Position numbers and translations under genes: made by a program. From assembly GCF_003570885.1 (NCBI RefSeq), contig NZ_QXJC01000001.1, forward strand, positions 1,116,001 to 1,180,000: 64,000 nt of DNA. The letters run 5' to 3'. This stretch comes from Simplicispira hankyongi. Its GTDB lineage: Bacteria; Pseudomonadota; Gammaproteobacteria; Burkholderiales; Burkholderiaceae_C. Position 1 is the stretch's first letter, and the number at the start of each line of letters is the position of its first letter. Of the stretch, positions 35,371 through 45,024 are shown one piece after another. Below the pieces are notes generated by a model. It worked only from the letters and a program-made list of their open reading frames with translations. It made no database searches and was not told where the DNA came from.

Positions 35371-37401
35371 ATGTACAGCACCGCATTTCTCGATATCCCT
35401 GCACTTGCCTCGGCAGGCGGCAGCGTTCAATTGCCAGGCTCCAAGAGCATTTCCAACCGCGTGCTGCTGCTGGCGGCGCTGAGCAGCGGCACCACCGCCG
35501 TGCACGACTTGCTCGACTCGGACGACACCCGCGTCATGCTGGACGCCCTGCGCGCGCTGGGTTGCCAGGTCGCGCTGGCAGAGGGCACAACCCGCATCAC
35601 TGGGCTGGGTGATGCGCGCCCCGCAGCGGCGCTGTCGCTGTTCATGGGCAATGCGGGCACCGCCATGCGCCCGCTGACCGCCGCGCTGGCCCTGCTGGGC
35701 GGTGACTACACGCTCGACGGCGTAGCGCGCATGCGCGAGCGCCCGATTGGCGACTTGGTGGACGCGCTGCGCCAACTGGGCTGCCACATCGACTACCTGG
35801 GCACCGAAGGCTTCCCTCCGCTGCGCATTGCCCAGGGCGCGGGCGTGCCAGCGCTGGCGCTGGATCGGCCGGTCCGGGTGCGGGGCGACGTCTCCAGCCA
35901 GTTCCTCACCGCCCTGCTGATGGCGCTGCCGCTGGCGGCGAAATCGCAAGACGTGGTGATCGAGGTCGTTGGTGAACTCATCTCCAAGCCCTACATCGCC
36001 ATCACGCTGGCCCTGCTGGCGCGCTTTGGTATCGCCGTGACCAACGAGAACTGGCAGCGTTTTCGCATTCCGGCGGGCAGCCGCTACCAATCGCCCGGCA
36101 GCATTCACGTCGAGGCCGACGCGTCTTCTGCTAGCTACTTCATAGCGCTAGGCGCAATCGCAGCAAGCGCTAGAGGCCAAAAAGGCATTGAAATCCACGG
36201 CGTAGGGCTTAATTCCATCCAAGGCGACATCCGCTTCATCGAAGCGGCCCAGGCCATGGGCGCCCAGGTGAGCGGCGGCCCCAACTGGCTGCGGGTGGAG
36301 CGCAGCACCTGGCCGCTCAAGGCCATCGACCTGGACTGCAACCACATTCCCGACGCTGCCATGACGCTGGCCGTCATGGCGCTGTATGCCGACGGCACCA
36401 CCGTGCTGCGCAACATCGCCAGCTGGCGCGTCAAGGAAACCGACCGCATTGCCGCCATGGCCACCGAGCTGCGCAAGCTGGGCGCCACCACGGAAGAAGG
36501 GCCGGACTTCCTGCGCATCACGCCACCCGCGACGGCGCAGGCCTGGCGCGCCGCCAGCATCCACACCTACGACGACCACCGGGTCGCCATGTGCTTCTCG
36601 CTCGCCGCCTTCAACCCCGCCGGCCTGCCGGTGCGCATTGAAGACCCGCGCTGTGTCGCCAAGACCTTCCCCGACTATTTCGAGACCCTGTTTGCCGTGG
36701 TGCAGCCTGCGTCTACGGGCGTGCCGGTCATCTGCATCGATGGCCCCACCGCCTCGGGCAAAGGGACCGTGGCCGCAAAAGTGGCCCAGGCGCTGGGCTA
36801 CCACCTGCTGGATTCGGGCTCCATTTACCGGGCAACCGGGCTGGCGGCGCGGCAGGCCGGCCTTGCGATCGGCGCGGAGCATGCGGAGGCCATCGCGGAC
36901 CTCGCACGCACCATGGCGCTGCGCTTTGACGCCGGGCGCGTGCTGCTGGCCGGCGTGGACGTCAGCGACGCCATACGCACCGAGCAGGCAGGCATGGACG
37001 CATCGCTGGTGTCCGCCCTGCCGCAGGTTCGCACGGCGGTCGTCGCATTGCAGTTGGGGTTTCGCACCCTGCCCGGCCTGGTCGCCGACGGGCGCGACAT
37101 GGGCACCGTGATCTTCCCGGCGGCGCCGCTCAAGGTGTACCTCACCGCCAGCGCCGCGTGCCGGGCCGAGCGGCGCCGACAACAATTGCTTGCGCGCGGA
37201 ATAAACGCTAAAATAGCCGACCTTCGCGCAGACCTCGAGGCGCGCGACGCCCGCGACATGAACCGCAGCGTTGCCCCCTTGAAGAGCGCGCAGGACGCAT
37301 TGCTTCTGGACAACTCCGAGCTCACGATCGAACAGGCCGTGGCCCAGGTGCTGGCTTGGTGGCAGCAGCGCCAGCCCTTTGCGCGGTCCGCAGCGGGCTG
37401 A
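35371..37401 (+). CDS. aroA-cmk: Fused EPSP synthase (AroA) and cytidylate kinase (Cmk)
   Basis: A 676-residue bifunctional protein. Residues 1 to about 440 are 3-phosphoshikimate 1-carboxyvinyltransferase ([16 protein letters not shown] near 22-37, [14 protein letters not shown] near 91, [15 protein letters not shown] near 353, [12 protein letters not shown] near 398), the shikimate step blocked by glyphosate. Residues about 445-670 are CMP kinase with P-loop [10 protein letters not shown] and RDMGTVIFP. This fusion is regular in Comamonadaceae. A dispersed repeat lies in frame at about residues 257-275, in the loop [15 protein letters not shown]. Start ATG 35371; no strong ribosome-binding site. 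Confidence 0.96.
   Translation: MYSTAFLDIPALASAGGSVQLPGSKSISNRVLLLAALSSGTTAVHDLLDSDDTRVMLDALRALGCQVALAEGTTRITGLGDARPAAALSLFMGNAGTAMRPLTAALALLGGDYTLDGVARMRERPIGDLVDALRQLGCHIDYLGTEGFPPLRIAQGAGVPALALDRPVRVRGDVSSQFLTALLMALPLAAKSQDVVIEVVGELISKPYIAITLALLARFGIAVTNENWQRFRIPAGSRYQSPGSIHVEADASSASYFIALGAIAASARGQKGIEIHGVGLNSIQGDIRFIEAAQAMGAQVSGGPNWLRVERSTWPLKAIDLDCNHIPDAAMTLAVMALYADGTTVLRNIASWRVKETDRIAAMATELRKLGATTEEGPDFLRITPPATAQAWRAASIHTYDDHRVAMCFSLAAFNPAGLPVRIEDPRCVAKTFPDYFETLFAVVQPASTGVPVICIDGPTASGKGTVAAKVAQALGYHLLDSGSIYRATGLAARQAGLAIGAEHAEAIADLARTMALRFDAGRVLLAGVDVSDAIRTEQAGMDASLVSALPQVRTAVVALQLGFRTLPGLVADGRDMGTVIFPAAPLKVYLTASAACRAERRRQQLLARGINAKIADLRADLEARDARDMNRSVAPLKSAQDALLLDNSELTIEQAVAQVLAWWQQRQPFARSAAG
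36141..36197 (+). repeat. Dispersed repeat copy 9, in frame inside aroA
   Basis: CATAGCGCTAGGCGCAATCG, then CAGCAAGCGCTAGAGGCCAA and AAAGGCATTGAAAT. The right half matches the family consensus closely. It encodes a surface loop of EPSP synthase that is a few residues longer than in E. coli. Confidence 0.75.
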
Positions 37402-37581
37402 AAAACCGGGGCCGCAAGGCCCCACCTTGGTCCACATGGCCTCCAGCCCGCGCCGCAGCGCACTGGCCTTGTGGTTGTTTCAACTCTAACCCGCGGCATC
37501 CGCCGTACCCCAACCACCACGGGCAGCCTTTCAAACCGCAGCAATGGTGCTGCTGTCAACCTGCACGTGGCAAGGAAATAC
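37402..37581 (+). promoter_or_regulatory. Structured leader of rpsA
   Basis: A 180-nt leader with a GGGGCC-GCAA-GGCCCC hairpin (37408-37423) without a T-tract. A second stem pairs CCACATGGCC (37432-37441) with GGCCTTGTGG (37466-37475). The Shine-Dalgarno sequence AAGGAA lies just before the ATG. Ribosomal protein S1 genes are autoregulated through leader structure in E. coli; the same is plausible here but not shown. Confidence 0.45.
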
Positions 37582-39267
37582 ATGTCTGAATCTTTTGCCG
37601 ACCTTTTCGAAGAATCCTTGCAACGCACCGAGATGCGCCCGGGCGAAGTCATCACTGCCGAAGTCGTGCGCGTCGAGCACAGCTTCGTCGTGGTCAACGC
37701 CGGTCTCAAGTCCGAAGCCTATGTGCCGCTCGACGAGTTCAAGAACGACAAGGGCGAAGTCGAAGTCCAGGTCGGTGACTTCGTGTCGGTTGCCATCGGC
37801 TCCATCGAAAACGGTTACGGCGACACCATCCTCTCGCGCGACACGGCCAAGCGCCTGGCCTCGTGGATGAGCCTGGAAAAAGCCCTGGAATCCGGCGAAT
37901 TCGTCACCGGCACCACCAGCGGCAAGGTCAAGGGGGGCCTGACGGTGCTGGTCAACGGCATCCGCGCCTTCCTGCCCGGCTCGCTGATCGATACGCGCCC
38001 GGTCAAGGACCTGACGCCGTACGAAAACAAGACCATGGAGTTCAAGGTCATCAAGCTTGACCGCAAGCGCAACAACGTGGTGCTGAGCCGCCGCGCTGTC
38101 GTGGAAGCTTCGATGGGCGAAGAGCGCGCCAAGCTGATGGAAACGCTGAAAGAAGGCGCCATCGTCCAGGGCGTGGTCAAGAACATCACCGAATACGGTG
38201 CCTTCGTGGACCTGGGCGGCATCGACGGCCTGCTGCACATCACCGACATGGCATGGCGCCGCGTTCGCCATCCTTCGGAAGTGGTCACGGCTGGCCAGGA
38301 AATCACCGCCAAGATCCTCAAGTTCGACACCGAGAAGAACCGCGTCTCGCTGGGCCTCAAGCAAATGGGCGACGACCCATGGATGGGCGTTTCGCGCCGC
38401 TACCCGCAAAGCACGCGCCTGTTCGGCAAGATCACCAACATCGCCGACTACGGCGCGTTTGTGGAACTCGAACCCGGCATCGAAGGCCTGGTGCACGTGT
38501 CTGAGATGGACTGGACGAACAAGAACATCGCTCCTGCCAAGCTGGTCACCCTGGGCGACGAAGTCGAAGTCATGGTCCTCGAGATCGATGAAGACAAGCG
38601 CCGCATCAGCCTGGGCATGAAGCAGTGCAAGGCCAACCCCTGGCAAGAATTCGCACAGGACACCAAGCGCGGCGACCGCGTCAAGGGCCCCATCAAGTCG
38701 ATCACCGACTTCGGCGTGTTCGTCGGCCTGGCGGCCGGCATCGACGGCCTGGTGCACCTGTCCGACCTCTCGTGGAACGAGCCCGGCGAAGCCGCCGTGC
38801 GCAACTACAAGAAGGGCCAGGAAGTCGAAGCCATCGTGCTGGCCGTGGACGTGGAACGCGAGCGCATCTCCTTGGGCATCAAGCAGCTCGACGGCGACCC
38901 GTTCACCACCTTCGTGACCGTGAACGACAAGGGCCAGACCGTCACCGGCAAGGTCAAGACCGTGGACGCCCGTGGCGCCGAGATCGACCTGGGCGAAGAC
39001 ATCGTCGGCTACCTGCGCGCTTCGGAAATCTCGCGTGACCGCGTGGAAGACGCCCGCAACGTGCTCAAGGAAGGCGACGAAGTCACCGCCGTGGTGGTCA
39101 ACGTGGATCGCAAGACCCGCAACATCCAGCTCTCGATCAAGCAAAAAGACATGCTCGACGAGCAAGGTGCCATGGCCAACCTGAGCCAGCAGTCGAGCCG
39201 CGAGAGCGCCGGCACGACCAGCCTGGGCGCCTTGCTGCGCGCCAAGCTGGACAACTCGGACAAGTAA
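37582..39267 (+). CDS. rpsA: 30S ribosomal protein S1
   Basis: A 561-residue RNA-binding protein with six S1/OB repeats; it binds mRNA and docks it on the 30S subunit. Repeats are recognisable by [21 protein letters not shown] (near residue 205), [44 protein letters not shown] and later copies. The start ATG at 37582 ([13 protein letters not shown]) matches the family and follows AAGGAA. The cmk-rpsA-ihfB order is conserved widely in proteobacteria. Confidence 0.97.
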   Translation: MSESFADLFEESLQRTEMRPGEVITAEVVRVEHSFVVVNAGLKSEAYVPLDEFKNDKGEVEVQVGDFVSVAIGSIENGYGDTILSRDTAKRLASWMSLEKALESGEFVTGTTSGKVKGGLTVLVNGIRAFLPGSLIDTRPVKDLTPYENKTMEFKVIKLDRKRNNVVLSRRAVVEASMGEERAKLMETLKEGAIVQGVVKNITEYGAFVDLGGIDGLLHITDMAWRRVRHPSEVVTAGQEITAKILKFDTEKNRVSLGLKQMGDDPWMGVSRRYPQSTRLFGKITNIADYGAFVELEPGIEGLVHVSEMDWTNKNIAPAKLVTLGDEVEVMVLEIDEDKRRISLGMKQCKANPWQEFAQDTKRGDRVKGPIKSITDFGVFVGLAAGIDGLVHLSDLSWNEPGEAAVRNYKKGQEVEAIVLAVDVERERISLGIKQLDGDPFTTFVTVNDKGQTVTGKVKTVDARGAEIDLGEDIVGYLRASEISRDRVEDARNVLKEGDEVTAVVVNVDRKTRNIQLSIKQKDMLDEQGAMANLSQQSSRESAGTTSLGALLRAKLDNSDK

Positions 39268-39383
39268 TTCCGTTTCTCAATCAATCGGGTGCGCGATGGT
39301 CAAGCGCAGACAGTACAGGCGTACTGGCTAAGCGAAGCCAACGAAGCAACCGTTTGATTTAGATTGGGAATCCAGCTTGTTCT

Positions 39384-39415
39384 GCCGGCGCCTCTGCTGC
39401 GCCGGCCTCATTTTT
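39384..39415 (+). terminator. Rho-independent terminator after rpsA
   Basis: GCCGGCGC, loop CTCTGCT, GCGCCGGC, then CTCATTTTT, about 120 bp after the rpsA stop and 53 bp before ihfB. It may attenuate rather than block readthrough into ihfB. Confidence 0.85.
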
Positions 39416-39467
39416 CATCGGGTGGGTGCACAATGCGCCCACCCGTTTTCATGTCTACGCCTCTCCC

Positions 39468-39782
39468 ATGACCCGATCCGACCTTGTGGAAGCCTTGGCC
39501 GAGCGTTTTGACCAGCTCACCCACCGCGACGCGGAAGTCGCCGTGAAGGCGCTGCTCGACGCCGTTGGCGACGCCCTGGTGCGCGGCCACCGCATCGAAG
39601 TGCGGGGTTTTGGCAGTTTTTCCGTCAGCCACCGCCCGCCACGCATGGGCCGCAACCCGCGCAGTGGCGAAGCGGTTGCCATTCCCTCCAAACGTGTGCC
39701 GCACTTCAAGCCCGGCAAGGCCTTGCGCGAGGCGGTGGACCAACGCACCGACCAGCTCACCCAGCAAAGTACAGCGAAATAA
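39468..39782 (+). CDS. ihfB: Integration host factor subunit beta
   Basis: A 104-residue HU/IHF-fold DNA-bending protein: [14 protein letters not shown] start, signature [22 protein letters not shown] at about residues 46-67 with the minor-groove Pro in RNPRSG, then [11 protein letters not shown]. The position after rpsA marks it as the beta subunit. The true start is the ATG at 39468; the frame upstream to 39426 covers the terminator-proximal region. Confidence 0.95.
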   Translation: MTRSDLVEALAERFDQLTHRDAEVAVKALLDAVGDALVRGHRIEVRGFGSFSVSHRPPRMGRNPRSGEAVAIPSKRVPHFKPGKALREAVDQRTDQLTQQSTAK

Positions 39783-39793
39783 AGCTATAAAAC

Positions 39794-39852
39794 TTATAGC
39801 TACTAGCGCATGCTGCATAAGCGCTAGAAGCCAAAAACACCAAAATTTTCTG
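39794..39852 (+). repeat. Dispersed repeat copy 10
   Basis: TTATAGCTACTAGCGCATGC, then TGCATAAGCGCTAGAAGCCA and an AAAACACCAAAATTTTC tail. It starts 12 bp after the ihfB stop and precedes lapA. Confidence 0.9.
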
Positions 39853-39920
39853 GTGGATGCGAACCCGCCTGCCAGTTTGGCGGCCAGGCTTCGTAGAATC
39901 GTCCTACCACTGGGACCACC

Positions 39921-40223
39921 ATGAAATACTTCCTGTGGCTGCTCAAGGCAGCCATTTTTTTTACATTGTTCGCCTTCGCGCTGAACAACCAGCAAGACGC
40001 CACCGTGCACCTGTTCTTCGGCACGCAATGGCGCGCACCGCTGGTGCTGGTGGTGCTTACCGCCTTTGCCTTTGGCCTCGTCGCCGGTGTGCTCGGCATG
40101 GTGCCGCGCTGGTGGAAGCACCGAAAAGCCGCGCAGCGCGCCCAGGCAAGCCAGGCCCAAGCCGAAGCTGCAGCACCTCTGCCGCCGGCACCTGCCGATT
40201 CCGTGCCGCCCCATGGAGTTTGA
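39921..40223 (+). CDS. lapA: Lipopolysaccharide assembly protein A domain protein
   Basis: A 100-residue inner-membrane protein with two membrane helices (about 5-22 and 42-64) around the motif NNQQDATVHLFFG, the LapA/DUF1049 pattern. With LapB it takes part in control of LPS synthesis. The C-terminus is Ala/Pro-rich. It overlaps lapB by 11 bp. Confidence 0.88.
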   Translation: MKYFLWLLKAAIFFTLFAFALNNQQDATVHLFFGTQWRAPLVLVVLTAFAFGLVAGVLGMVPRWWKHRKAAQRAQASQAQAEAAAPLPPAPADSVPPHGV

Positions 40224-41379
40224 CCTCGCCTGGATCCTGCTGGGTCTGCCGCTCGCCTTCATACTGGGCTGGGGCGCCTCGCGCCTGGACCTGCGCCAGT
40301 TGCGCGCGCAGAACCGCGACGCCCCCAAGGCCTACTTCAAGGGCCTGAACTTCCTGCTCAACGAGCAGCAGGACAAGGCCATTGACGCTTTCATCGAGGC
40401 AGTGCAGAACGACCCCGACACGTCAGAGCTGCACTTTGCGCTCGGCAACCTGTTTCGCCGCCGGGGCGAATACGACCGCGCCGTGCGCGTACACGAGCAC
40501 TTGCTCTCGCGCGGCGACTTGAGCGGCGCCGACCGCGATCGCGCACAGCACGCGCTGGCGCTCGATTTCCTCAAAGCCGGCTTGCTCGACCGCGCGGAAG
40601 ATGCACTCGCGCGCCTCGAAGGCACGGCCTTCGAGGGCGAGGCACGGCTGGCGCGGCTGGCCATTTTCGAACGCTCGCGCGACTGGCCGCAGGCCGCCAG
40701 TGTGGCGCGCCGCATGCACGCCGCCGGTCAGGGCGACTTCAGCACCCGCCAGGCGCACTACCTGTGTGAGCAGGCGCAGAGCCAGCGCGCAGCCGGCGAC
40801 AACGCCGGTGCCGTCGCCCTGCTGGAACAGGCGCTGGCCGCAGCGCCGCAGGCCGCGCGCGCACGTCTCGAACTGGCGCGCATTGCCCAGCAGGCGGGCA
40901 ACAGCGCAGAAGCCCTGGGCACGCTGCGCGAGCTGCGCGCGCAGGCCCCCGCTGCCCTGCCCCTGGCCGCAGCCCTGTTCGCCGAAATCGCGCGAACCAG
41001 CGGCCGCGAGGCCGAGGTACTGGAACTGCTCACGGGGTACTACGCGGAGGCCCCCTCGCTCGATGTACTCGATGCCATCGTGGCGCTGTCCGCATCAGAA
41101 CCGAAGGCGATACCGGGCACGGACGACAGCCGCATGTGGTACCTGCGCCACCTGGAACGCGAACCGTCGCTCGTCGCCGCCGCAAAATGGCTGGCCGGCG
41201 AACGGTTGGAGCATGAAGAGTTTCACCCCCAAATCCAGGCGGCGCTCGACACCGCCGCACGCCCGCTGACACGCTACCGCTGCGCCGCCTGCGGCTTCGA
41301 GGCGCGCCAGCATTTCTGGCACTGCCCCGGTTGCCAGGCTTGGGACAGCTACCCGGCCAAGCGCGTGGAGGAGCTGTAG
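40213..41379 (+). CDS. lapB: Lipopolysaccharide assembly protein B (TPR, rubredoxin-like)
   Basis: A 388-residue protein anchored by an N-terminal helix (residues 4-22), followed by about nine TPR units (YFKGLNFLLNEQQDKAIDAF; ELHFALGNLFRRRGEYDRAV) and a C-terminal rubredoxin-type metal site CAACGF...CPGCQAW. In enterobacteria LapB promotes FtsH-mediated turnover of LpxC. The ATG at 40213 sits inside lapA, and the stop overlaps the next gene by one base. Confidence 0.94.
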   Translation: MEFDLAWILLGLPLAFILGWGASRLDLRQLRAQNRDAPKAYFKGLNFLLNEQQDKAIDAFIEAVQNDPDTSELHFALGNLFRRRGEYDRAVRVHEHLLSRGDLSGADRDRAQHALALDFLKAGLLDRAEDALARLEGTAFEGEARLARLAIFERSRDWPQAASVARRMHAAGQGDFSTRQAHYLCEQAQSQRAAGDNAGAVALLEQALAAAPQAARARLELARIAQQAGNSAEALGTLRELRAQAPAALPLAAALFAEIARTSGREAEVLELLTGYYAEAPSLDVLDAIVALSASEPKAIPGTDDSRMWYLRHLEREPSLVAAAKWLAGERLEHEEFHPQIQAALDTAARPLTRYRCAACGFEARQHFWHCPGCQAWDSYPAKRVEEL

Positions 41380-41693
41380 TGGGGCGCGTCGGCGCGCGCC
41401 GTGCCTGCCTGCTGGCGTGCGCCCTGCTGTGGTGCAGCGCCGCACTCGCCCAGGTGGATCTCAACAGCGCGAGCGAAGCACAGCTTGACGGCATTCGCGG
41501 CGTCGGTCCGGCGACCACGCGGCGCATCCTGGCCGAACGCGAGCGCCAGCCTTTCAAGGACTGGGCCGACCTGGTCGCGCGCGTACGCGGCATCGGTCGC
41601 ACCAATGCCGCAAACTTCTCTGCCCAAGGTTTCACCGTCAACGGCCAGCCGTATCCGGGAGCGCGCGAGGCCGGTCACGCTGCAGAAAAGTAA
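41379..41693 (+). CDS. ComEA-type helix-hairpin-helix protein, exported
   Basis: A 104-residue protein beginning at GTG 41379, preceded by GGAGGAG at good spacing and overlapping the lapB TAG by one base. A signal peptide (cleavage near ALAQV) is followed by VDLNSASEAQLDGIRGVGPATTRRIL and a second helix-hairpin-helix ending VRGIGRTNAANF. Such proteins bind double-stranded DNA, and ComEA acts in DNA uptake. No other competence genes are visible, so that role is an inference. Confidence 0.88.
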   Translation: MGRVGARRACLLACALLWCSAALAQVDLNSASEAQLDGIRGVGPATTRRILAERERQPFKDWADLVARVRGIGRTNAANFSAQGFTVNGQPYPGAREAGHAAEK

Positions 41694-41698
41694 GGTCC

Positions 41699-44641
41699 AT
41701 GGACCTGCCGCAGTTGCCACTCGCCACCCTTGTCGCCCTGCCCTTTGTCGGCAGCCTGCTGGCGGCGTTCCTGCCGTCGAACGCACGCAACACCGAATCG
41801 ACCATCGCCGGGTTGATTGCCGTTTTCTGCACGGTGCAGGCGGCCCTGCTGTTTCCGCACATTGCCGTTGGCGAGGTGCTGCGCCAGGAGATCAATTGGG
41901 CGCCGGCGCTGGGTCTCAAGCTGGTGCTGCGGCTTGACGGCTTTGCCTGGATGTTCTGCCTGCTGGTGCTGGGCATGGGTGCACTGGTGGTGCTGTACGC
42001 ACGCTACTACATGTCGCCCAAAGACCCGGTGCCGCGCTTCTTCGCGTTCCTGCTGGCCTTTATGGGTTCCATGGTGGGCGTGGTGCTCTCGGGCAACCTG
42101 ATTCAACTGGCGCTGTTCTGGGAGCTGACCAGTCTGTTCTCGTTCCTGCTGATCGGCTACTGGTACCACCGCAAGGACGCCCGGCGCGGCGCGCGCATGG
42201 CGCTCACGGTGACGGGTGCCGGCGGTCTGTGCCTGTTCGCCGGGGTGATCGTGCTCGGCCACATCGTGGGCAGCTACGACCTCGACCATGTGCTCGCGGC
42301 GGGCGCGCTGGTGCGCGCGCACCCGCTCTACCCCGTGGCCCTGGTGTTGATCTTGCTGGGCGCGCTGACCAAGAGCGCACAGTTCCCCTTTCACTTCTGG
42401 CTGCCGCACGCCATGGCAGCGCCGACGCCCGTATCGGCCTACCTGCACTCGGCCACGATGGTGAAGGCCGGCGTGTTCCTGCTGGCGCGGCTGTGGCCCG
42501 TGCTCTCGGGCACGGAGCCCTGGTTCTGGATCGTGGGCGGCGCCGGCCTCATCACCCTGCTGCTGGGCGCCTATGTGGCGATGTTCCAGAACGACCTCAA
42601 GGGCGTGCTGGCGTACTCAACCCTCTCGCACCTGGGCCTCATCACCTTGCTGCTGGGACTCAACAGCCCGCTGGCAGCCGTGGCCGCCGTGTTCCACACC
42701 ATGAACCACGCGACCTTCAAGGCCTCGCTGTTCATGGCGGCGGGCATCATCGACCACGAAACCGGCACGCGCGACATGCGCCGGCTCTCGGGCCTCGCGC
42801 ACAGCATGCCGATTACGGCCACGCTGGCCACCGTAGCGGCGGCGGCCATGGCAGGTGTGCCGCTGCTCAACGGTTTCTTGTCCAAGGAAATGTTCTTTGC
42901 CGAAACCGTGTTCGTGCAGGCCAGCCCACTGGTCGAGGCGCTGCTGCCCTGGGCCGCCACGCTTGCCGGTGTGTTCAGCGTGGCCTATTCCGTGCGCCTG
43001 TGCCTGCAAACCTTCGCCGGCCCGCCCGCCACCGACCTGCCGCGCCAGCCGCACGAACCCCCGCACTGGATGCGCGTGCCGGTGGAGCTGCTGGTGCTGG
43101 CCTGCCTGGTGGTGGGCGTGCTGCCGCAGTGGTCGGTGGGGCGTGTGCTCGATACGGCTGCGCGCCCCGTCGTAGGCGGCGAACTGCCCAGCTACAGCCT
43201 GGCCGTGTGGCACGGCTTCAATACGCCTTTTCTGATGAGCCTGGTCGCCTTGGGTGGCGGCGCACTGCTCTACGCTTTGCTGCGCCGACGCAGCGACACC
43301 TCGGGCCGCACGCCTGGTCTCACCTGGGCCGACGGCCAACGCGCTTTCGAGGCGCTGCTCGCAGGGCTGACCGTGGCTGGCCGGCGCGGGCGGGCACTGC
43401 TGGGCACGAAAAAACTGCAGTGGCAGATGCTGTGGCTGGTGGCATTTGCACTGGTAGCGGCAACGCTACCGCTTTGGACGCGCGGCCTGCCGATCGGCAA
43501 CCGCGCCAGCCTGCCCTTTGAGCCAGCGTTCGCAATGCTCTGGGCACTGGGCATGGTCTGCGCGCTGGCGACGGCATGGCAAGCCAAATACCACCGCCTG
43601 GCCGCACTCACGCTGCTGGGCGGCGCGGGCCTGGTCACCTGCGTCACCTTTCTGTGGTTCTCCGCTCCGGATCTGGCGCTGACGCAACTGGCGGTCGAAA
43701 CAGTGACCACGCTGCTGATCCTGCTGGGCCTGCGCTGGCTGCCTAAGCGCGTGCCGGAATGGCAGCGCCGCGCCCTGCCTGGGGCGGCGCGGCGGGCCCG
43801 CCTGCGCCGCACGCGAGACTTTGCCCTGGCTGCGGCGGCCGGCTTGGGCATGGCGCTGCTGTCCTTTGCCATGCAAAACCGGCCGTTTCCCACCAGCACC
43901 TCGACCTTCTTTCTGGAGCACGCGCTCTCGGGCGGCGGTGGCTCCAACGTGGTCAACGTGATGCTGGTGGATTTCCGCGGTTTCGACACCTTTGGCGAAA
44001 TCGTGGTGCTCGGCGTGGTGGCGCTCACGGTGTACGCCCTGCTGCGGCGCTTTCGCCCAGCCATCGAAATGCTCGACCTGCCACCGCAGCAGCGCGCGCT
44101 GCCCGCCGATCTGGACACCGACCTGATCAACCCACGCCTGGCGAGTGACACGGCCATTGGCTACCTGCGCGTGCCTGCCGTGCTGGTGCGCCTGCTGCTG
44201 CCTTTCGCCACGCTGGTGGCCGTCTACCTGTTCTTGCGCGGACACAATGCCCCAGGCGGTGGTTTTGTCGCCGGCCTGGTGTTCTCGGCGGCCATCGTGC
44301 TGCAGTACACCATCTCCGGAACGCAGTGGGTCGAAGCCCACCTTGCGCTGTACCCGCGCCGCTGGATGGCCGCGGGCTTGCTGGTGGCACTGGCCACCGG
44401 TCTGGGTTCGCTGGTCTTTGGCTACCCCTTCATGACCACGCACACGGCGCACTTCACGCTGCCGCTGGTTGGCGAGGTGCACGTGGCGAGCGCCATGTTC
44501 TTTGATACCGGCGTGTTCCTGCTGGTGGTGGGCGCGACGCTGCTCATCCTCACCTCCATTGCCCACCAGTCGATTCGCGGCCACCGGGCACACGCACGCC
44601 GCGCCGAAGAAGCGACAGCCGCGAAAGCAGAGGTCGCCTGA
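41699..44641 (+). CDS. mrpA: Mrp-type Na+/H+ antiporter subunit A fused to subunit B
   Basis: A 980-residue membrane protein. Residues about 60-420 hold the NuoL/ND5-like proton channel region (conserved KSAQFPFHFWLPHAM near 225 and Lys/His helices). The MrpA C-terminal region follows (FLWFSAPDLALTQLAVETVTTLLILLGLRW near 650). After about residue 740 comes MrpB-like sequence (VNVMLVDFRGFDTFGEIVVLG and GGGFVAGLVFSAAIVLQYT). The complex exchanges Na+ or K+ for H+ and aids alkali/salt tolerance. The A-B fusion is the group 2 (PhaAB) arrangement. It ends TGATG, coupling it to mrpC. Confidence 0.94.
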   Translation: MDLPQLPLATLVALPFVGSLLAAFLPSNARNTESTIAGLIAVFCTVQAALLFPHIAVGEVLRQEINWAPALGLKLVLRLDGFAWMFCLLVLGMGALVVLYARYYMSPKDPVPRFFAFLLAFMGSMVGVVLSGNLIQLALFWELTSLFSFLLIGYWYHRKDARRGARMALTVTGAGGLCLFAGVIVLGHIVGSYDLDHVLAAGALVRAHPLYPVALVLILLGALTKSAQFPFHFWLPHAMAAPTPVSAYLHSATMVKAGVFLLARLWPVLSGTEPWFWIVGGAGLITLLLGAYVAMFQNDLKGVLAYSTLSHLGLITLLLGLNSPLAAVAAVFHTMNHATFKASLFMAAGIIDHETGTRDMRRLSGLAHSMPITATLATVAAAAMAGVPLLNGFLSKEMFFAETVFVQASPLVEALLPWAATLAGVFSVAYSVRLCLQTFAGPPATDLPRQPHEPPHWMRVPVELLVLACLVVGVLPQWSVGRVLDTAARPVVGGELPSYSLAVWHGFNTPFLMSLVALGGGALLYALLRRRSDTSGRTPGLTWADGQRAFEALLAGLTVAGRRGRALLGTKKLQWQMLWLVAFALVAATLPLWTRGLPIGNRASLPFEPAFAMLWALGMVCALATAWQAKYHRLAALTLLGGAGLVTCVTFLWFSAPDLALTQLAVETVTTLLILLGLRWLPKRVPEWQRRALPGAARRARLRRTRDFALAAAAGLGMALLSFAMQNRPFPTSTSTFFLEHALSGGGGSNVVNVMLVDFRGFDTFGEIVVLGVVALTVYALLRRFRPAIEMLDLPPQQRALPADLDTDLINPRLASDTAIGYLRVPAVLVRLLLPFATLVAVYLFLRGHNAPGGGFVAGLVFSAAIVLQYTISGTQWVEAHLALYPRRWMAAGLLVALATGLGSLVFGYPFMTTHTAHFTLPLVGEVHVASAMFFDTGVFLLVVGATLLILTSIAHQSIRGHRAHARRAEEATAAKAEVA

Positions 44642-45024
44642 TGGAACTTACCCTGGCGCTGGCCATAGGCGTACTCACCGGCTCGGGCGTCTGGCTGCTG
44701 CTGCGTCCGCGCACCTTCCAGGTCATCATGGGGCTGTCGCTCATCTCCTACGCGGTCAACCTCTTCATCTTCAGCATGGGGCGCCTGGGCCTGGCCACCG
44801 GCAAAGAACCCGTGCTCCAAGCCGGCGTACCGCAGGACCTGGCGCATTACACCGACCCCATGCCGCAGGCCCTGGTGCTCACGGCCATCGTCATCGGCTT
44901 TGCCATGACGGCGCTGTTCCTGGTGGTGCTGCTCGCGTCCCGAGGCCTGGCGGGCACCGACCATGTGGACAGCGCCGAGCCGCCCGAGGGCGATGGGCCG
45001 GACGACGAAGGACTCGCCCCATGA
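44641..45024 (+). CDS. mrpC: Mrp antiporter subunit C
   Basis: A 127-residue NuoK-like subunit with three membrane helices; the motif TFQVIMGLSLISYAVNLFIFSMG and later DPMPQALVLTAIVIGFAMTA are diagnostic for MrpC/MnhC. The acidic C-terminal tail (PPEGDGPDDEG) is cytoplasmic. It overlaps mrpA by one base and mrpD by four. Confidence 0.93.
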   Translation: MELTLALAIGVLTGSGVWLLLRPRTFQVIMGLSLISYAVNLFIFSMGRLGLATGKEPVLQAGVPQDLAHYTDPMPQALVLTAIVIGFAMTALFLVVLLASRGLAGTDHVDSAEPPEGDGPDDEGLAP

